Positions 47,072-55,407 of a stretch of DNA of 64,000 bases are shown piece by piece. Made by a program: the position numbers and the translations under genes. Within the stretch, counting starts at the first letter, position 1, and each line of letters begins with the position of its first letter. The DNA is taken from assembly GCF_042665075.1 (NCBI RefSeq), contig NZ_JBHTBR010000004.1, positions 186,001 to 250,000 on the forward strand, read 5' to 3'. The notes below the pieces were generated by a model. The model made no database searches, was not told where the DNA came from, and saw only the letters and a list, made by a program, of their open reading frames with translations. The DNA is from Hirschia litorea. GTDB taxonomy: Bacteria > Pseudomonadota > Alphaproteobacteria > Caulobacterales > Hyphomonadaceae.

Positions 47072-47521
47072 TTAATCCGTCGTATCTGCCTGATTTTCAA
47101 GCGCATTATCAATTGCAGCAATCAGCGCTTCAAACGCCAACAAAGTAGATGTATGGCGCTGGGGGTAATCTCTCACCCCTTCCAAATGCCGTAATTCCCA
47201 AAAATCACCCTCTGGCGGAGGTGCGCCCTCTTTAAGCATCGCGCGGAATGCATCTCTTACAGCTATGATATCAGCCCGTGTCTTGCCCTTAGCATGAGCG
47301 GACAACACCGAACACGATGTTTGCCCTAATACACAGGCTTCAGGCTCAAACCCAATATCTGAAATTTTGCCAGCTTCATCCAGTATAACGTCAGCAGTTA
47401 TAACTGAGCCACATACACGCGATACCTTCTTGGCTGAACCATGCGGATTTTCCAAACGCTCTGCATTCGGAATATTGGCGGCCAGCTCAAGCACACGATT
47501 ATGATAGATTTCATCAAACAT
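47072..47521 (-). CDS. IscU/NifU-N-like iron-sulfur scaffold-family protein
   Basis: 149 residues aligned with the IscU fold: the first cysteine in SRVCGSV (C37) and the second in EACVLGQTSCSVLSAH (C63) fall at the same numbers as in E. coli IscU. The usual IscU aspartate after the first cysteine (D39) is Ser here, and the third cluster cysteine (HCS in IscU) is replaced by Thr in RHTSTLLAFEAL (T124). Such divergent members occur near yidD, folE or hisI in alphaproteobacteria. Whether it can still hold a cluster is doubtful. Confidence 0.8.
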   Translation of the reverse strand: MFDEIYHNRVLELAANIPNAERLENPHGSAKKVSRVCGSVITADVILDEAGKISDIGFEPEACVLGQTSCSVLSAHAKGKTRADIIAVRDAFRAMLKEGAPPPEGDFWELRHLEGVRDYPQRHTSTLLAFEALIAAIDNALENQADTTD

Positions 47522-47566
47522 AAGGCTTTAGGTCGGCGCGATCACCGATTTCGTCAAGAGGGCAAT

Positions 47567-48202
47567 TTAACTTAATCCAACCATGCCCAGTATACGCCCA
47601 GCCAATCGTGTCATTAAAAAGATGCTCCCCCCAAAAGTCACGCCCGCAACAATAAGCAAAACTCCATCTCTGGAAGCCAGCCCCAAACCAATCATCAAGA
47701 TCGCAAGACTAGGCAGTAAAGGCCCAAGAGGCACCAAGCCCAAAGGATAGGTCAAGAAAGCAGCTGCAACACAAATCAGCGCGACAAAATTCACGAAAGG
47801 TGGTTTTGATAAAGCGACGATTCTAGGTTTGGTAATTTTATCAATACGCTTGGCCCAAGGCTCAATTTTATCTAAACCGGACACTAGATATTCGCGCGGA
47901 AAATCTGAATCCAACACTCGCTTTGGAACCCACGGATATGGTCGCCCAAACACGATTTGTATCGCTATAATCCAAGTCACTGTCGCGAAAATCCAATTCG
48001 CCCCCGGCACAATTGTAAGCGGGGAAATTGAAATAAACCCGAGCAACAGAATGACAGGCCCATAGGCACGCCGACCGACCACATCCAAAAGATCACGAAC
48101 TGTGACCTTATCGCCTTTCGTCCCGTCTTTTATTTTTTCCAGCAAGGTTGCAAACGTGTGGTTGGACTCTTTAACTTCAGAAGAGGCTTGTTCTTCGCTC
48201 AT
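47567..48202 (-). CDS. ExoD-like exopolysaccharide synthesis membrane protein
   Basis: 211 residues with several hydrophobic segments and the ExoD family pattern (VTVRDLLDVVGRRAYGPVILLLGFISISPLTIVPG near the N terminus and FGRPYPWVPKR). Rhizobial ExoD affects exopolysaccharide and alkali tolerance; the molecular role is unclear. The ATG at 48202 has a GCGGGA upstream, better than the TTG at 48217. Confidence 0.85.
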   Translation of the reverse strand: MSEEQASSEVKESNHTFATLLEKIKDGTKGDKVTVRDLLDVVGRRAYGPVILLLGFISISPLTIVPGANWIFATVTWIIAIQIVFGRPYPWVPKRVLDSDFPREYLVSGLDKIEPWAKRIDKITKPRIVALSKPPFVNFVALICVAAAFLTYPLGLVPLGPLLPSLAILMIGLGLASRDGVLLIVAGVTFGGSIFLMTRLAGRILGMVGLS

Positions 48203-48285
48203 TATATTCCCGCTCAATCTGCATCAATTGTGCAATATCCCTGCGAATATAATGCATAACAGCACAAAACGTTGCATATTTCAGC

Positions 48286-49248
48286 TTACTCAGCTGCCAC
48301 CGCCCCACCTCTCGTAGATTTCACTCTGTCAAAGAAAGGCGCAGCCCGCTCCACAAAGTCAGGCTGTAAAGGCACATTAATATGTGTACCCTTTTCAAAG
48401 TGAAGATAGGTCACGTCATTGCCCTGACGCTCCAAAGCATCCGCAAGAGATTGAGACAACCAAGCAGGAAGGATTTTATCTTTCCCTCCAGACAAAACGA
48501 GTATAGGCGCGGCAAACCCAGCCAAAGGCGTCGCGTTGTCGCCTTCTTGATCCGATTGAGCTGGCTCAAGCTTGATAAATGGTATCATTCTCAAAAACCA
48601 AGGCTTCCAAACCTTCGCAGCTTCTTCTGCGCTTAGTGCAGTCGTCTCATAAACAAAACCATCAAACTTAGGTGAAATCGCCGCCATGTGTGGACATACA
48701 AATCCGCCCAAGGAATGCCCCCAGAAAATCAACTGGCGGTCCCCCGAAAACTCATTCGCAAGCTCTACAATGGCAGGTGTAATCTTTTTAACAGCAGCAA
48801 TTGATGGCTCTCCTGAACTATCGCCATAGCCAGGATAATCAAATTGCAACACATCGCCCCATGGCAGCAATTTTTCTGCGTAATACACACCGTGATTGGG
48901 CCTATCACCGCCTGAACCATAACAGCTTAAAATAAGCGGACGATCACTGTATCCACTTTTCTCATTTGCTGAAATCAAAGAATAAGCAATGCGCTCATCC
49001 TCCGCATCAATAAAACCGTGTTTGATAGTCGCGGGAAGTATATTCTTGAACTGAGACTGTTGGAGCAACTTAGATGCTTCTGATGTAAGCTTTGCTTCAT
49101 CAACAAATTTCAATTCATCAGCAGTTAGTGCAATATCTTTCCATTTAGGAGGATTAAAAATTGCATCGTCCGACATTGTGATTGTGCACCCCGCACTGCC
49201 TAGCAGTGCCATCACGCCCACACCAATTTTCTTAAAATTATAAGTCAT
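48286..49248 (-). CDS. Lipoprotein alpha/beta-hydrolase (copy 1)
   Basis: 320 residues from the ATG at 49248 with AGAGGG upstream. Lipobox GSAGC (C21). The catalytic parts are the nucleophile in WGHSLGGFVC (S179), the Asp in LSGGKDKILP and the His in EKGTHINVP. Also GDVLQFDYPGYGDSSG, typical of Abhydrolase_1/ABHD12-13-like proteins. It lies just downstream of a clear paralogue with which it shares most motifs. The substrate is unknown, possibly a lipid or peptide ester at the cell surface. Confidence 0.85.
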   Translation of the reverse strand: MTYNFKKIGVGVMALLGSAGCTITMSDDAIFNPPKWKDIALTADELKFVDEAKLTSEASKLLQQSQFKNILPATIKHGFIDAEDERIAYSLISANEKSGYSDRPLILSCYGSGGDRPNHGVYYAEKLLPWGDVLQFDYPGYGDSSGEPSIAAVKKITPAIVELANEFSGDRQLIFWGHSLGGFVCPHMAAISPKFDGFVYETTALSAEEAAKVWKPWFLRMIPFIKLEPAQSDQEGDNATPLAGFAAPILVLSGGKDKILPAWLSQSLADALERQGNDVTYLHFEKGTHINVPLQPDFVERAAPFFDRVKSTRGGAVAAE

Positions 49249-49311
49249 CACCCACACCCTCTTTTGCCTGTATAAGACTATACGAAGCTTAAGAGGAGTT
49301 GGTTCACCAAT

Positions 49312-50274
49312 TTATTTATTTTTTAGATCTCTCACGTCTTCCAACAATGGATTGATACGTTTTTGAAAGTCAAATTGATCTGTAATCGTTGAATGTTCCG
49401 CTTTACGAAACTCAAAATAACTTACATTCAAGTCACGTTTTTTCAGCGCCTTGTGCAGTGAACGCGCTAGACCTACCGGCAGGGTTTCATCCTTTTTTGC
49501 ACCCAAAACGATGATCGGCCCATCAAAGTGTGCAAGTGCACGCGCATTATCATAATCATTGAGGCTATCTTTGATATCTACACCAACAAATGGCAAATAC
49601 CACGGTGTCCACGCTTCTGCGACCTCTTTCACGTTCAATGCTGTTGCTTCCAGCACAACCGCATCCGTTTCACGTGCTGTACGCGCCAGCTCTGAACACA
49701 CAAACCCGCCCAAAGAATGCCCCCACATTATAACAGGACGATCAGCGCCAAGCTCATCTACATTATCTGAAACCAAAAGCTGCATGTCGTGCATGCTTTC
49801 TGTAGTCGCAACTCCGCCTGAATCTCCATAACCTGGATAATCAAACAGAAGCACATCTCCCCACATAAAACTCTTTTTCGCGGCCCATACCCCATCTCGA
49901 ATACGGTCCGAAGCATTGCCAAAACAATTGACAATCAAAGGCCGCTTCGCCTGTTTTTCCGCACTTGTAACAGAGCTAACCAACGTCCATGCAATACGGC
50001 TATCACCCTCACCCCAGAAGCCATGCGTGAGGGTAGCTGGCATATGGGAAGCATACCCCCGCGCCTCAACCAGCTCGTCAGCAGATGGCTGGGTCAAGCT
50101 CTCTTCATTCTCAAGACGCATTTGTGAGGCGTTGATAGCGGGCGTTTCAATGGGACGCGGTTTAAACACCACAGACTCATCTATTTCTTTTTCAAAACAC
50201 CCCGTTAAAAAAACCGAAAGCCCCAATGCTCCAACGAAAGCAAGACGATTGGCATTAAAAAGTTTCAACGTCAT
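49312..50274 (-). CDS. Lipoprotein alpha/beta-hydrolase (copy 2)
   Basis: 320 residues with lipobox FLTGC (C26) and a GGGGAAG ribosome site. The catalytic set is MWGHSLGGFVC (S187), LGAKKDETLP (Asp) and RKAEHSTI (His). It shares with copy 1 the segments GDVLLFDYPGYGDSGG and HGFWGEGDSRIAWTLVSS, so the two are tandem duplicates that have since diverged. They are 63 bases apart and transcribed leftward. Confidence 0.85.
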   Translation of the reverse strand: MTLKLFNANRLAFVGALGLSVFLTGCFEKEIDESVVFKPRPIETPAINASQMRLENEESLTQPSADELVEARGYASHMPATLTHGFWGEGDSRIAWTLVSSVTSAEKQAKRPLIVNCFGNASDRIRDGVWAAKKSFMWGDVLLFDYPGYGDSGGVATTESMHDMQLLVSDNVDELGADRPVIMWGHSLGGFVCSELARTARETDAVVLEATALNVKEVAEAWTPWYLPFVGVDIKDSLNDYDNARALAHFDGPIIVLGAKKDETLPVGLARSLHKALKKRDLNVSYFEFRKAEHSTITDQFDFQKRINPLLEDVRDLKNK

Positions 50275-50340
50275 TTAGTCTTCCCCGTGAGAATCAGATG
50301 CAGCTCTCAGTTATTCATCTTTGTTGATATTAACGCTGAA

Positions 50341-51726
50341 TCATACACGCCGCCAAGTAGATGCCTGCGCTTTGTCCATGATCTCAATGCCCTGCGCTGC
50401 TAATTCATCACGAATACGGTCAGCCTCAGCCCAATCCTTATTCGCACGCGCATCCAAGCGCGCCTGAACTAACGCATCAATACGTGCTGCATCATCACTA
50501 TCATCGCCTTTTTCCCACTCTTCAGGCGTTAATTGCAACAAGCCCAACATGTCTCCTGCGAAGATGAGGTCAGCACGTGCCTGAGCCATAGCTTCTTGGT
50601 CTCCAGCATCTGCTGCTCTATTGGCCTCTCCTGAGAGACGCGACATTTCTGCTAACGCTTGAGGGGTATTAAGATCGTCACATAGCGCTTCAAGAACGCC
50701 AATATCTTCTACCTCTAGATCGGCAAAATCCCAGACGCGGCGCAAAGCCCCATAAGCGCGATCCAAGGTCGCTTTACACTGGTCCAGCAAGGCTTGCGTC
50801 CAGTCGAGAGGTTGACGATATTGCGCCGATAGCAAAGCCATACGCAGCACTTCACCATGCGTCGTTTTCAGCATCTCGTGCGGCAGTTTCACATTCCCAA
50901 TGCTTTTAGACATTTTTTCTGATTCAATATCGAGAAAACCATTGTGCAACCAATAGTTCGCCATTGGCTCCCCATGCGCACATTCAGATTGTGCGATCTC
51001 GTTTTCATGGTGGGGAAATTGAAGGTCTATCCCTCCGCCGTGAATATCAATCGTTTTGCCTAAAACAGCAGCAATCATCGCCGAACACTCAATGTGCCAA
51101 CCAGGACGACCTCTTCCCCATGGGCTATCCCAAATCGCATCTTCTGGTTCACCCGGCTTTGCTACTTTCCAGAGCGCGAAATCAGCCTGATCACGTTTCT
51201 CATCCGAAGTATCGACGCGTGAACCCGCAAGCATATCGTCAAGATTGCGCCCTGATAATTTTCCATATTCATCCATAGACTTCACATGGAACCACAAACC
51301 TGACTTTGTTCTATATGCGTATTTCTTACGCTCTAGCTTTTCCATCATCTTAATCATTTGCGGGATGTGAGATACAGCCGTTGGTCGGAAATTAGGTTCA
51401 AGGATATTTAGTGCTGCGGAATCTTCCAGATAAGCCTCTGTATATTTCTCAGTAATCGCAGAAATAGGTTCGCCAGTTTCGTTTGAAGCCGCGATTATCT
51501 TATCATCAACATCTGTAAGATTGGACGCATAGAGAACAGCTTCATCCCCGTAACGCGAGCGCAAAAGACGATATAAGACATCAAACGCAACAGGGGGACG
51601 AAAATTCCCAATGTGTGCGTAGGAATACACTGTGGGTCCACACACATACATTGTCACCCGCTTTTCGTCCTGAGGTACAAACACCTCTTTTTTGCGCGTC
51701 AGTGAGTTTGTAAGTTTGATTTCCAC
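50341..51726 (-). CDS. cysS: Cysteine-tRNA ligase
   Basis: Class I aminoacyl-tRNA synthetase. The 461 residues include the zinc-site MYVCGPTVYSYAHIGNFRP with the HIGH-type motif, HGGGIDLQFPHHENEIAQSE, and the KMSKS loop in EKMSKSIGN. Translation starts at GTG with an AGGA further upstream. Single gene; the 344-base gap upstream leads to folE on the other strand. Confidence 0.95.
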   Translation of the reverse strand: MEIKLTNSLTRKKEVFVPQDEKRVTMYVCGPTVYSYAHIGNFRPPVAFDVLYRLLRSRYGDEAVLYASNLTDVDDKIIAASNETGEPISAITEKYTEAYLEDSAALNILEPNFRPTAVSHIPQMIKMMEKLERKKYAYRTKSGLWFHVKSMDEYGKLSGRNLDDMLAGSRVDTSDEKRDQADFALWKVAKPGEPEDAIWDSPWGRGRPGWHIECSAMIAAVLGKTIDIHGGGIDLQFPHHENEIAQSECAHGEPMANYWLHNGFLDIESEKMSKSIGNVKLPHEMLKTTHGEVLRMALLSAQYRQPLDWTQALLDQCKATLDRAYGALRRVWDFADLEVEDIGVLEALCDDLNTPQALAEMSRLSGEANRAADAGDQEAMAQARADLIFAGDMLGLLQLTPEEWEKGDDSDDAARIDALVQARLDARANKDWAEADRIRDELAAQGIEIMDKAQASTWRRV

Positions 51727-52070
51727 GAGTCTTATCTTCCTAATTTAAAAATGATCCAAACACCTTCTAGCCGATTGCACGCGTACCACAACCACAATCA
51801 GTTTGCGTTCCTCAAAATCAGCTTATGTTTCCTGTTTAATTGCGACATTTACGCCCTAGAGGGAGTATTTTCACCTTGTAGCCATGTGAATCGCGCAATC
51901 GTCAAGGTGATCCAATTTGACAATCTTGATTTGAAGACTATCTCTACAGCTCACCCTGAGGGGATTATTTTCGGGCGGGCGTTAAGTCCGGGCTTTGGCA
52001 AATGGACACACTCTATGCCAATTGAGCCCCGGCTCGACCCCCGTCCCTCAGACATGGAAAGGTCCATCAA
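51727..52070. other. Intergenic region between cysS and folE
   Basis: 344 bases with divergent promoters. The middle is mixed in composition. An open frame of about 110 codons crosses it toward folE but shows no domain and no ribosome site. CGGGCGGGCGTTAAGTCCGGGC (about 51973-51995) contains short complementary runs. Nothing else recognised. Confidence 0.5.
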
Positions 52071-52685
52071 GTGGACGCTATAGTAAAAGATGGTGCTGTG
52101 ACGCGCGATACAGATGATAAGCGCCCTACGCGCGAAGAAGCTGAAAAAGCTGTAAAAACCCTATTGGCTTGGGCTGGTGATGATCCAGAACGTGAAGGTC
52201 TTTTGGATACTCCCAAACGTGTCGTAAAAGCCTATGAAGAATGGTTCTCTGGCTATCGCGACGACCCTGTAAAATACCTATCAAGGACTTTTGAAGACGT
52301 GCAAGGCTATGACGACATAGTGATGCTTCGCGACATTGATGTCGAAAGCCACTGCGAACACCACATGGCACCTTTCATGGGGAAAGCCTACGTCGCTTAT
52401 ATGCCAACAGATTCAGTTGTTGGTATTTCTAAACTTGCGCGCGTTGTTGAAATTTACGCCAAGCGTTTGCAAACCCAAGAAACAATGACATCGCAAATTT
52501 GTGATGCAATCAATGAAAGCCTAAAGCCTGCAGGGGTTGCGGTAATGATTGATGCTGTTCACCAATGTATGACGACACGCGGTGTTCACCACCCAAACGT
52601 CTCTACAATTACCACCCAATTTACGGGTGTCTTTAAAACAGACAAAGATCTACGTGACCGCTTCCTTCGTCTTAGCGAGCGTTGA
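52071..52685 (+). CDS. folE: GTP cyclohydrolase I
   Basis: First step of folate synthesis, GTP to 7,8-dihydroneopterin triphosphate. The 204 residues include the zinc-binding ESHCEHHMAPF with Cys and two His, plus MTTRGVHHPNVSTITTQF. Translation starts at GTG, with GAAAGG about 8 bases upstream. It is followed by a strong terminator. hisI, its frequent neighbour, comes after an inserted two-gene cassette. Confidence 0.95.
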   Translation: MDAIVKDGAVTRDTDDKRPTREEAEKAVKTLLAWAGDDPEREGLLDTPKRVVKAYEEWFSGYRDDPVKYLSRTFEDVQGYDDIVMLRDIDVESHCEHHMAPFMGKAYVAYMPTDSVVGISKLARVVEIYAKRLQTQETMTSQICDAINESLKPAGVAVMIDAVHQCMTTRGVHHPNVSTITTQFTGVFKTDKDLRDRFLRLSER

Positions 52686-52706
52686 TTTAATTTAAAATTA
52701 GAACCT

Positions 52707-52745
52707 AAAAAGTCCCGACCGCGAGAGCAGTTCGGGACTTTTTTT
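52707..52745 (+). terminator. Strong intrinsic terminator after folE
   Basis: AAAAGTCCCGA pairs with TCGGGACTTTT across a 14-base loop and leads into a run of seven or more T. The opposite strand also has an A-rich/T-rich arrangement, so it may end the leftward cassette too. Confidence 0.93.
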
Positions 52746-52757
52746 ATTGTCACTTGT

Positions 52758-52970
52758 CTAATCCGTCCACACAAAAACATCTGTTATACCAACGCCTAAA
52801 ACATGCGAAATTTTAAACGCTGCCTCCAGAGAAGGTGAATATTTCCCCTTCTCTATGGCAACGATGGTTTGACGCGTCATACCTATCGCATCCGCTAATT
52901 CTTGCTGGGTTATTTTCTTTTCTTTGCGTAACTCAAGGATCGCGTTTGAAAATGGAAGGGCTTTTGCCAT
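52758..52970 (-). CDS. XRE-family helix-turn-helix regulator
   Basis: 70-residue Cro/C1-type regulator consisting almost wholly of the DNA-binding domain: LRKEKKITQQELADAIGMTRQTIVAIEKGKYSPSLEAAFKISHVLGV. Similar small proteins (YozG/YgzD-like) commonly pair with a small membrane protein and regulate their own operon. It starts 15 bases after the DUF2178-like gene stop, with AAGGGGAG at the start-proximal side, so it is translated from the same mRNA. Its likely operator is the repeat cluster at 53419-53501. Confidence 0.92.
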   Translation of the reverse strand: MAKALPFSNAILELRKEKKITQQELADAIGMTRQTIVAIEKGKYSPSLEAAFKISHVLGVGITDVFVWTD

Positions 52971-52984
52971 ATCAGCTCCCCTTC

Positions 52985-53404
52985 TTATAGCCAGTGACGA
53001 TATTTAGCGATTTGCATTCCATAACGCACCAGCTCGCCGACAACGACAGCCAAAATCACCCAATTTCCAACCTCAACACCATTGGCACCTCTAAACGCTG
53101 TTGCCGCTGCTAATAGCGCTCCGCCGATCGCGATATTTCCGCCTAACGCACCAGCTTTCGCAGCTATAAGCACATCACGTTCATCACATTGAGCATCCGC
53201 ACCTTTGGGAGACGAAACCGCTGCAATTATATGTCCCACAATCATCACCACCACAATTGAAATCATCAATCCCAATTGAGTCATCATAAACGCATCACCC
53301 GATGTCGTGTCTCGAATACGAAAACCTGAGTCCACAAAATAATAGCCATATACCGCCAGTAAGCCGACCATACAGACCCACGCACTCTTCTCTCTGAAAG
53401 ACAT
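52985..53404 (-). CDS. DUF2178-like small membrane protein
   Basis: 139 residues from the ATG at 53404 (GGAG just upstream) with four predicted transmembrane segments: SAWVCMVGLLAVYGYYFV; LGLMISIVVVMIVGHIIAAV; GALGGNIAIGGALLAAATAF; NWVILAVVVGELVRYGMQI. The cytoplasmic loop has the DUF2178-type signature CDERDVLIAAKAGALG. Function of such proteins is unknown. It is the first gene of a cassette with the XRE regulator, between folE and hisI. Confidence 0.82.
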   Translation of the reverse strand: MSFREKSAWVCMVGLLAVYGYYFVDSGFRIRDTTSGDAFMMTQLGLMISIVVVMIVGHIIAAVSSPKGADAQCDERDVLIAAKAGALGGNIAIGGALLAAATAFRGANGVEVGNWVILAVVVGELVRYGMQIAKYRHWL

Positions 53405-53418
53405 TTCCCGCTCCAAAT

Positions 53419-53501
53419 GTAAAAAATAATATACACCCATATATGTCTAATATATTTTACATGTCAAATATTATTTACACAAAATGTCTACTATTTTTTA
53501 C
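53419..53501. repeat. Four 18-bp operator-like repeats
   Basis: Three direct repeats with the pattern ATGTC, then 8 A/T-rich bases, then TTTAC (53443-53460, 53461-53478, 53484-53501) and one inverted copy (53419-53436) matching the third direct copy at 15 of 18 positions. Gaps are 6, 0 and 5 bases. They span the promoter of the leftward cassette and lie just ahead of hisI, so they are probable binding sites for the XRE regulator. Confidence 0.85.
53438..53467 (-). promoter_or_regulatory. Promoter of the XRE/DUF2178 cassette
   Basis: On the minus strand TTGACA (53467-53462) is followed after 18 bases by TATATG (53443-53438), ending 33 bases before the ATG at 53404. The -35 box is a perfect consensus and is embedded in the second and third repeats, so regulator binding would block it. 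Confidence 0.65.
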
Positions 53502-53545
53502 TTGCACTCCCTAGCGAGAGGCGACTATTCCCTTTAAAAGGCAGT

Positions 53546-53968
53546 ATGACCGATACACAAAACACAGATATTTTCGCTTCCCCGCTTTCTGGTAAAGCGC
53601 AAGATGAAACGACCACACTTCGCCCCCGCTTTAACGAGGACGGATTGGTCGCGGCAATCGCACAAGATGCCAAATCTGGTGAAATTTTGATGTTAGCATG
53701 GATGAATGCTGAAGCGCTAAAACTCACCATCGAGGGTGGACGCGCAGTATATTGGTCGCGCTCACGTCAAGAATTATGGCGCAAAGGCGATACATCTGGT
53801 GCATATCAGCATGTTGAAGCGATTTTTACGGACTGTGACCAAGATGCCATCTTGCTCAAAGTACGCCAAACTGATGGCGCATGCCACACTGGCCGTGTGT
53901 CCTGTTTTTATCGTCAAATAACCGATACTTCGACACTCAATCTGACATCCAAACGCCCTAAAGCATGA
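53546..53968 (+). CDS. hisI: Phosphoribosyl-AMP cyclohydrolase
   Basis: Third step of histidine biosynthesis, opening the adenine ring of PR-AMP. The 140-residue protein has LMLAWMNAEALKLTIEGGRAVYWSRSRQELWRKG, DCDQDAILLKV, and the zinc-site cysteines of GACHTGRVSCFYR. The single-domain form is as in other alphaproteobacteria, where HisE is separate. Its promoter region is shared with the divergent cassette. Confidence 0.95.
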   Translation: MTDTQNTDIFASPLSGKAQDETTTLRPRFNEDGLVAAIAQDAKSGEILMLAWMNAEALKLTIEGGRAVYWSRSRQELWRKGDTSGAYQHVEAIFTDCDQDAILLKVRQTDGACHTGRVSCFYRQITDTSTLNLTSKRPKA

Positions 53969-54137
53969 TTTCCTTTTAAGGCAAGGCGACCAGCAATACG
54001 TGACCTAGGGTCGTTTTCCTTCTTGTCGCAGTTTCACAAGCATGTAAAATGGCCCGAACACATTATGGTTAAGCCATAAAACACCTTATATGATGCAGGA
54101 AAGCTCATATTTGCGTCGAACTCAGGGGATGGTTTTG

Positions 54138-55313
54138 ATGTCGGGTCCAAGCGTTTACGAAAGAACAATGAACCACATCTTCACATGGGAAGGTGGTTAT
54201 GTAGATCACCCAAACGACCCGGGCGGTGCAACTAATTTTGGTATCACACGCAAAGTCTTGGCAGAATGGCGCGGCCAACCCTCACTCTCCAAGCAGGCGG
54301 TTAAAGAGCTGACGATCCAAGAAGCCGCCGAAATTTATCGTGCAAACTATTGGAATAAAATTATGGGGGATGAACTTCCTCCCTCTATCGCTCTTCTAAT
54401 GATGGACGCTGCGGTTAACTCTGGTCCGGGTACTGCCGTTAAAACACTGCAACGCGCTGTGGGCGCATTAGGTAAACGGATCAGCGTTGATGGTGCAATT
54501 GGTCCAAATACGCTACGCGCAGCACGCAGCGTAGATGAAGAAAAACTGCTTAATGAATTTGTGGTCCGTCGCGGTGTTTTTTACGGAAGCCTCAAAACAT
54601 TCACAACATTCGGATTAGGTTGGGCAAGACGCCTCGTCTCAGGCGCACGTGCAGCCAATACAATCCTCTCAGAGACACGAAACGCGATAGCGACGCCGCC
54701 TACACCTACCCCTGAAACACCATCCGAAGACACCTCCACAGAACTACAACTAGCACCAGAGTCTCAATTGCCAGCAAACATATCTTTAAAGCGGCACTTC
54801 TTTGATGAGCGCGGTGTGCAAGTTTATGGTAGCTTTTTTCAATGCTGGGGCGGCTGGATTACGGCCGGTCACGTCATACAACAAATGCTGCGCACATCAC
54901 CGCCTTTCACAAGTGGGCAGCAGATTTTATATCCCGGACAATTAGATGCCTCTTTGATCGGATGCCAACTTCCCGATCAACAACCCGCGCCTCCAACTGT
55001 TGGACAGAAAATAATCGTCGCGGGCTACCCCGCCGGTTCAAACACGCCCTCTTTGCGAGAGGGTGAGGTATACATGCAGCGTCCCCAAACAACCGACTGG
55101 ATTGCGACAATCTCCAATCCATCAGAGCCTGTTGTGGTGGGGATGTCCGGCGGTGTTGTGTATGATGCGAATAGCAATGTGATTTTGGGTATTTTAATCA
55201 CGCGCAATTCACCCGCTGACCTTGATGCAGATGGTATTGCCGACCAAAATTTTGATTTCGTCGCCCTCTATGATGTGTGGAACCAGCTACGCACCTTCCC
55301 GCCAATTGGTTAA
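54138..55313 (+). CDS. GH108 muramidase fused to a trypsin-like serine protease domain
   Basis: 391 residues from an ATG with AGGGG 9 bases upstream (an earlier ATG at 54090 adds 16 residues). Residues 1-90: GH108 N-acetylmuramidase with catalytic Glu in FTWEGGYVDHPNDPGGATNFGIT (E18). About 90-165: a PG_binding_3-like domain (LQRAVGALGKRISVDGAIGPNTLRAAR). About 180-215: a Pro/Thr/Ser-rich linker. Then a trypsin-fold domain with WITAGHVI (H245), LDASLIGCQL (D270) and VVGMSGGVVYD (S337), and a DxDxDG loop (D361, D363, D365, D369). No signal peptide, as in phage endolysins, yet no phage genes are near. The fusion is unusual; the product may be a bacteriocin-like lysin, a cell-wall remodeller or an effector. 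Downstream lies rluD. Confidence 0.85.
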   Translation: MSGPSVYERTMNHIFTWEGGYVDHPNDPGGATNFGITRKVLAEWRGQPSLSKQAVKELTIQEAAEIYRANYWNKIMGDELPPSIALLMMDAAVNSGPGTAVKTLQRAVGALGKRISVDGAIGPNTLRAARSVDEEKLLNEFVVRRGVFYGSLKTFTTFGLGWARRLVSGARAANTILSETRNAIATPPTPTPETPSEDTSTELQLAPESQLPANISLKRHFFDERGVQVYGSFFQCWGGWITAGHVIQQMLRTSPPFTSGQQILYPGQLDASLIGCQLPDQQPAPPTVGQKIIVAGYPAGSNTPSLREGEVYMQRPQTTDWIATISNPSEPVVVGMSGGVVYDANSNVILGILITRNSPADLDADGIADQNFDFVALYDVWNQLRTFPPIG

Positions 55314-55407
55314 ACTTCGCACTTTCGAGAATAGAAACGCATAAACTATCTAATTTATTTGCTACTGAGGTTTGACAAGATCGCACTTGCGCTGCACTCG
55401 TCATTTC

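Noticed and set aside
51751..52083. 110-codon open frame upstream of folE
   Set aside because: No domain, no ribosome site, irregular composition, and it overlaps the folE start; most likely a promoter-region artefact.
53411..53501. CRISPR array or plasmid iterons
   Set aside because: Only four short A/T-rich copies, with tiny or no spacers, next to a regulator gene; an operator is the better reading.
52681..53545. Toxin-antitoxin module
   Set aside because: A small XRE protein next to a short gene suggests TA, but the partner is a four-helix DUF2178-like membrane protein with no toxin features.
54138..55313. Prophage remnant
   Set aside because: The muramidase domain is phage-like, but no holin, integrase, structural or attachment-site genes are nearby, and flanking genes are core.
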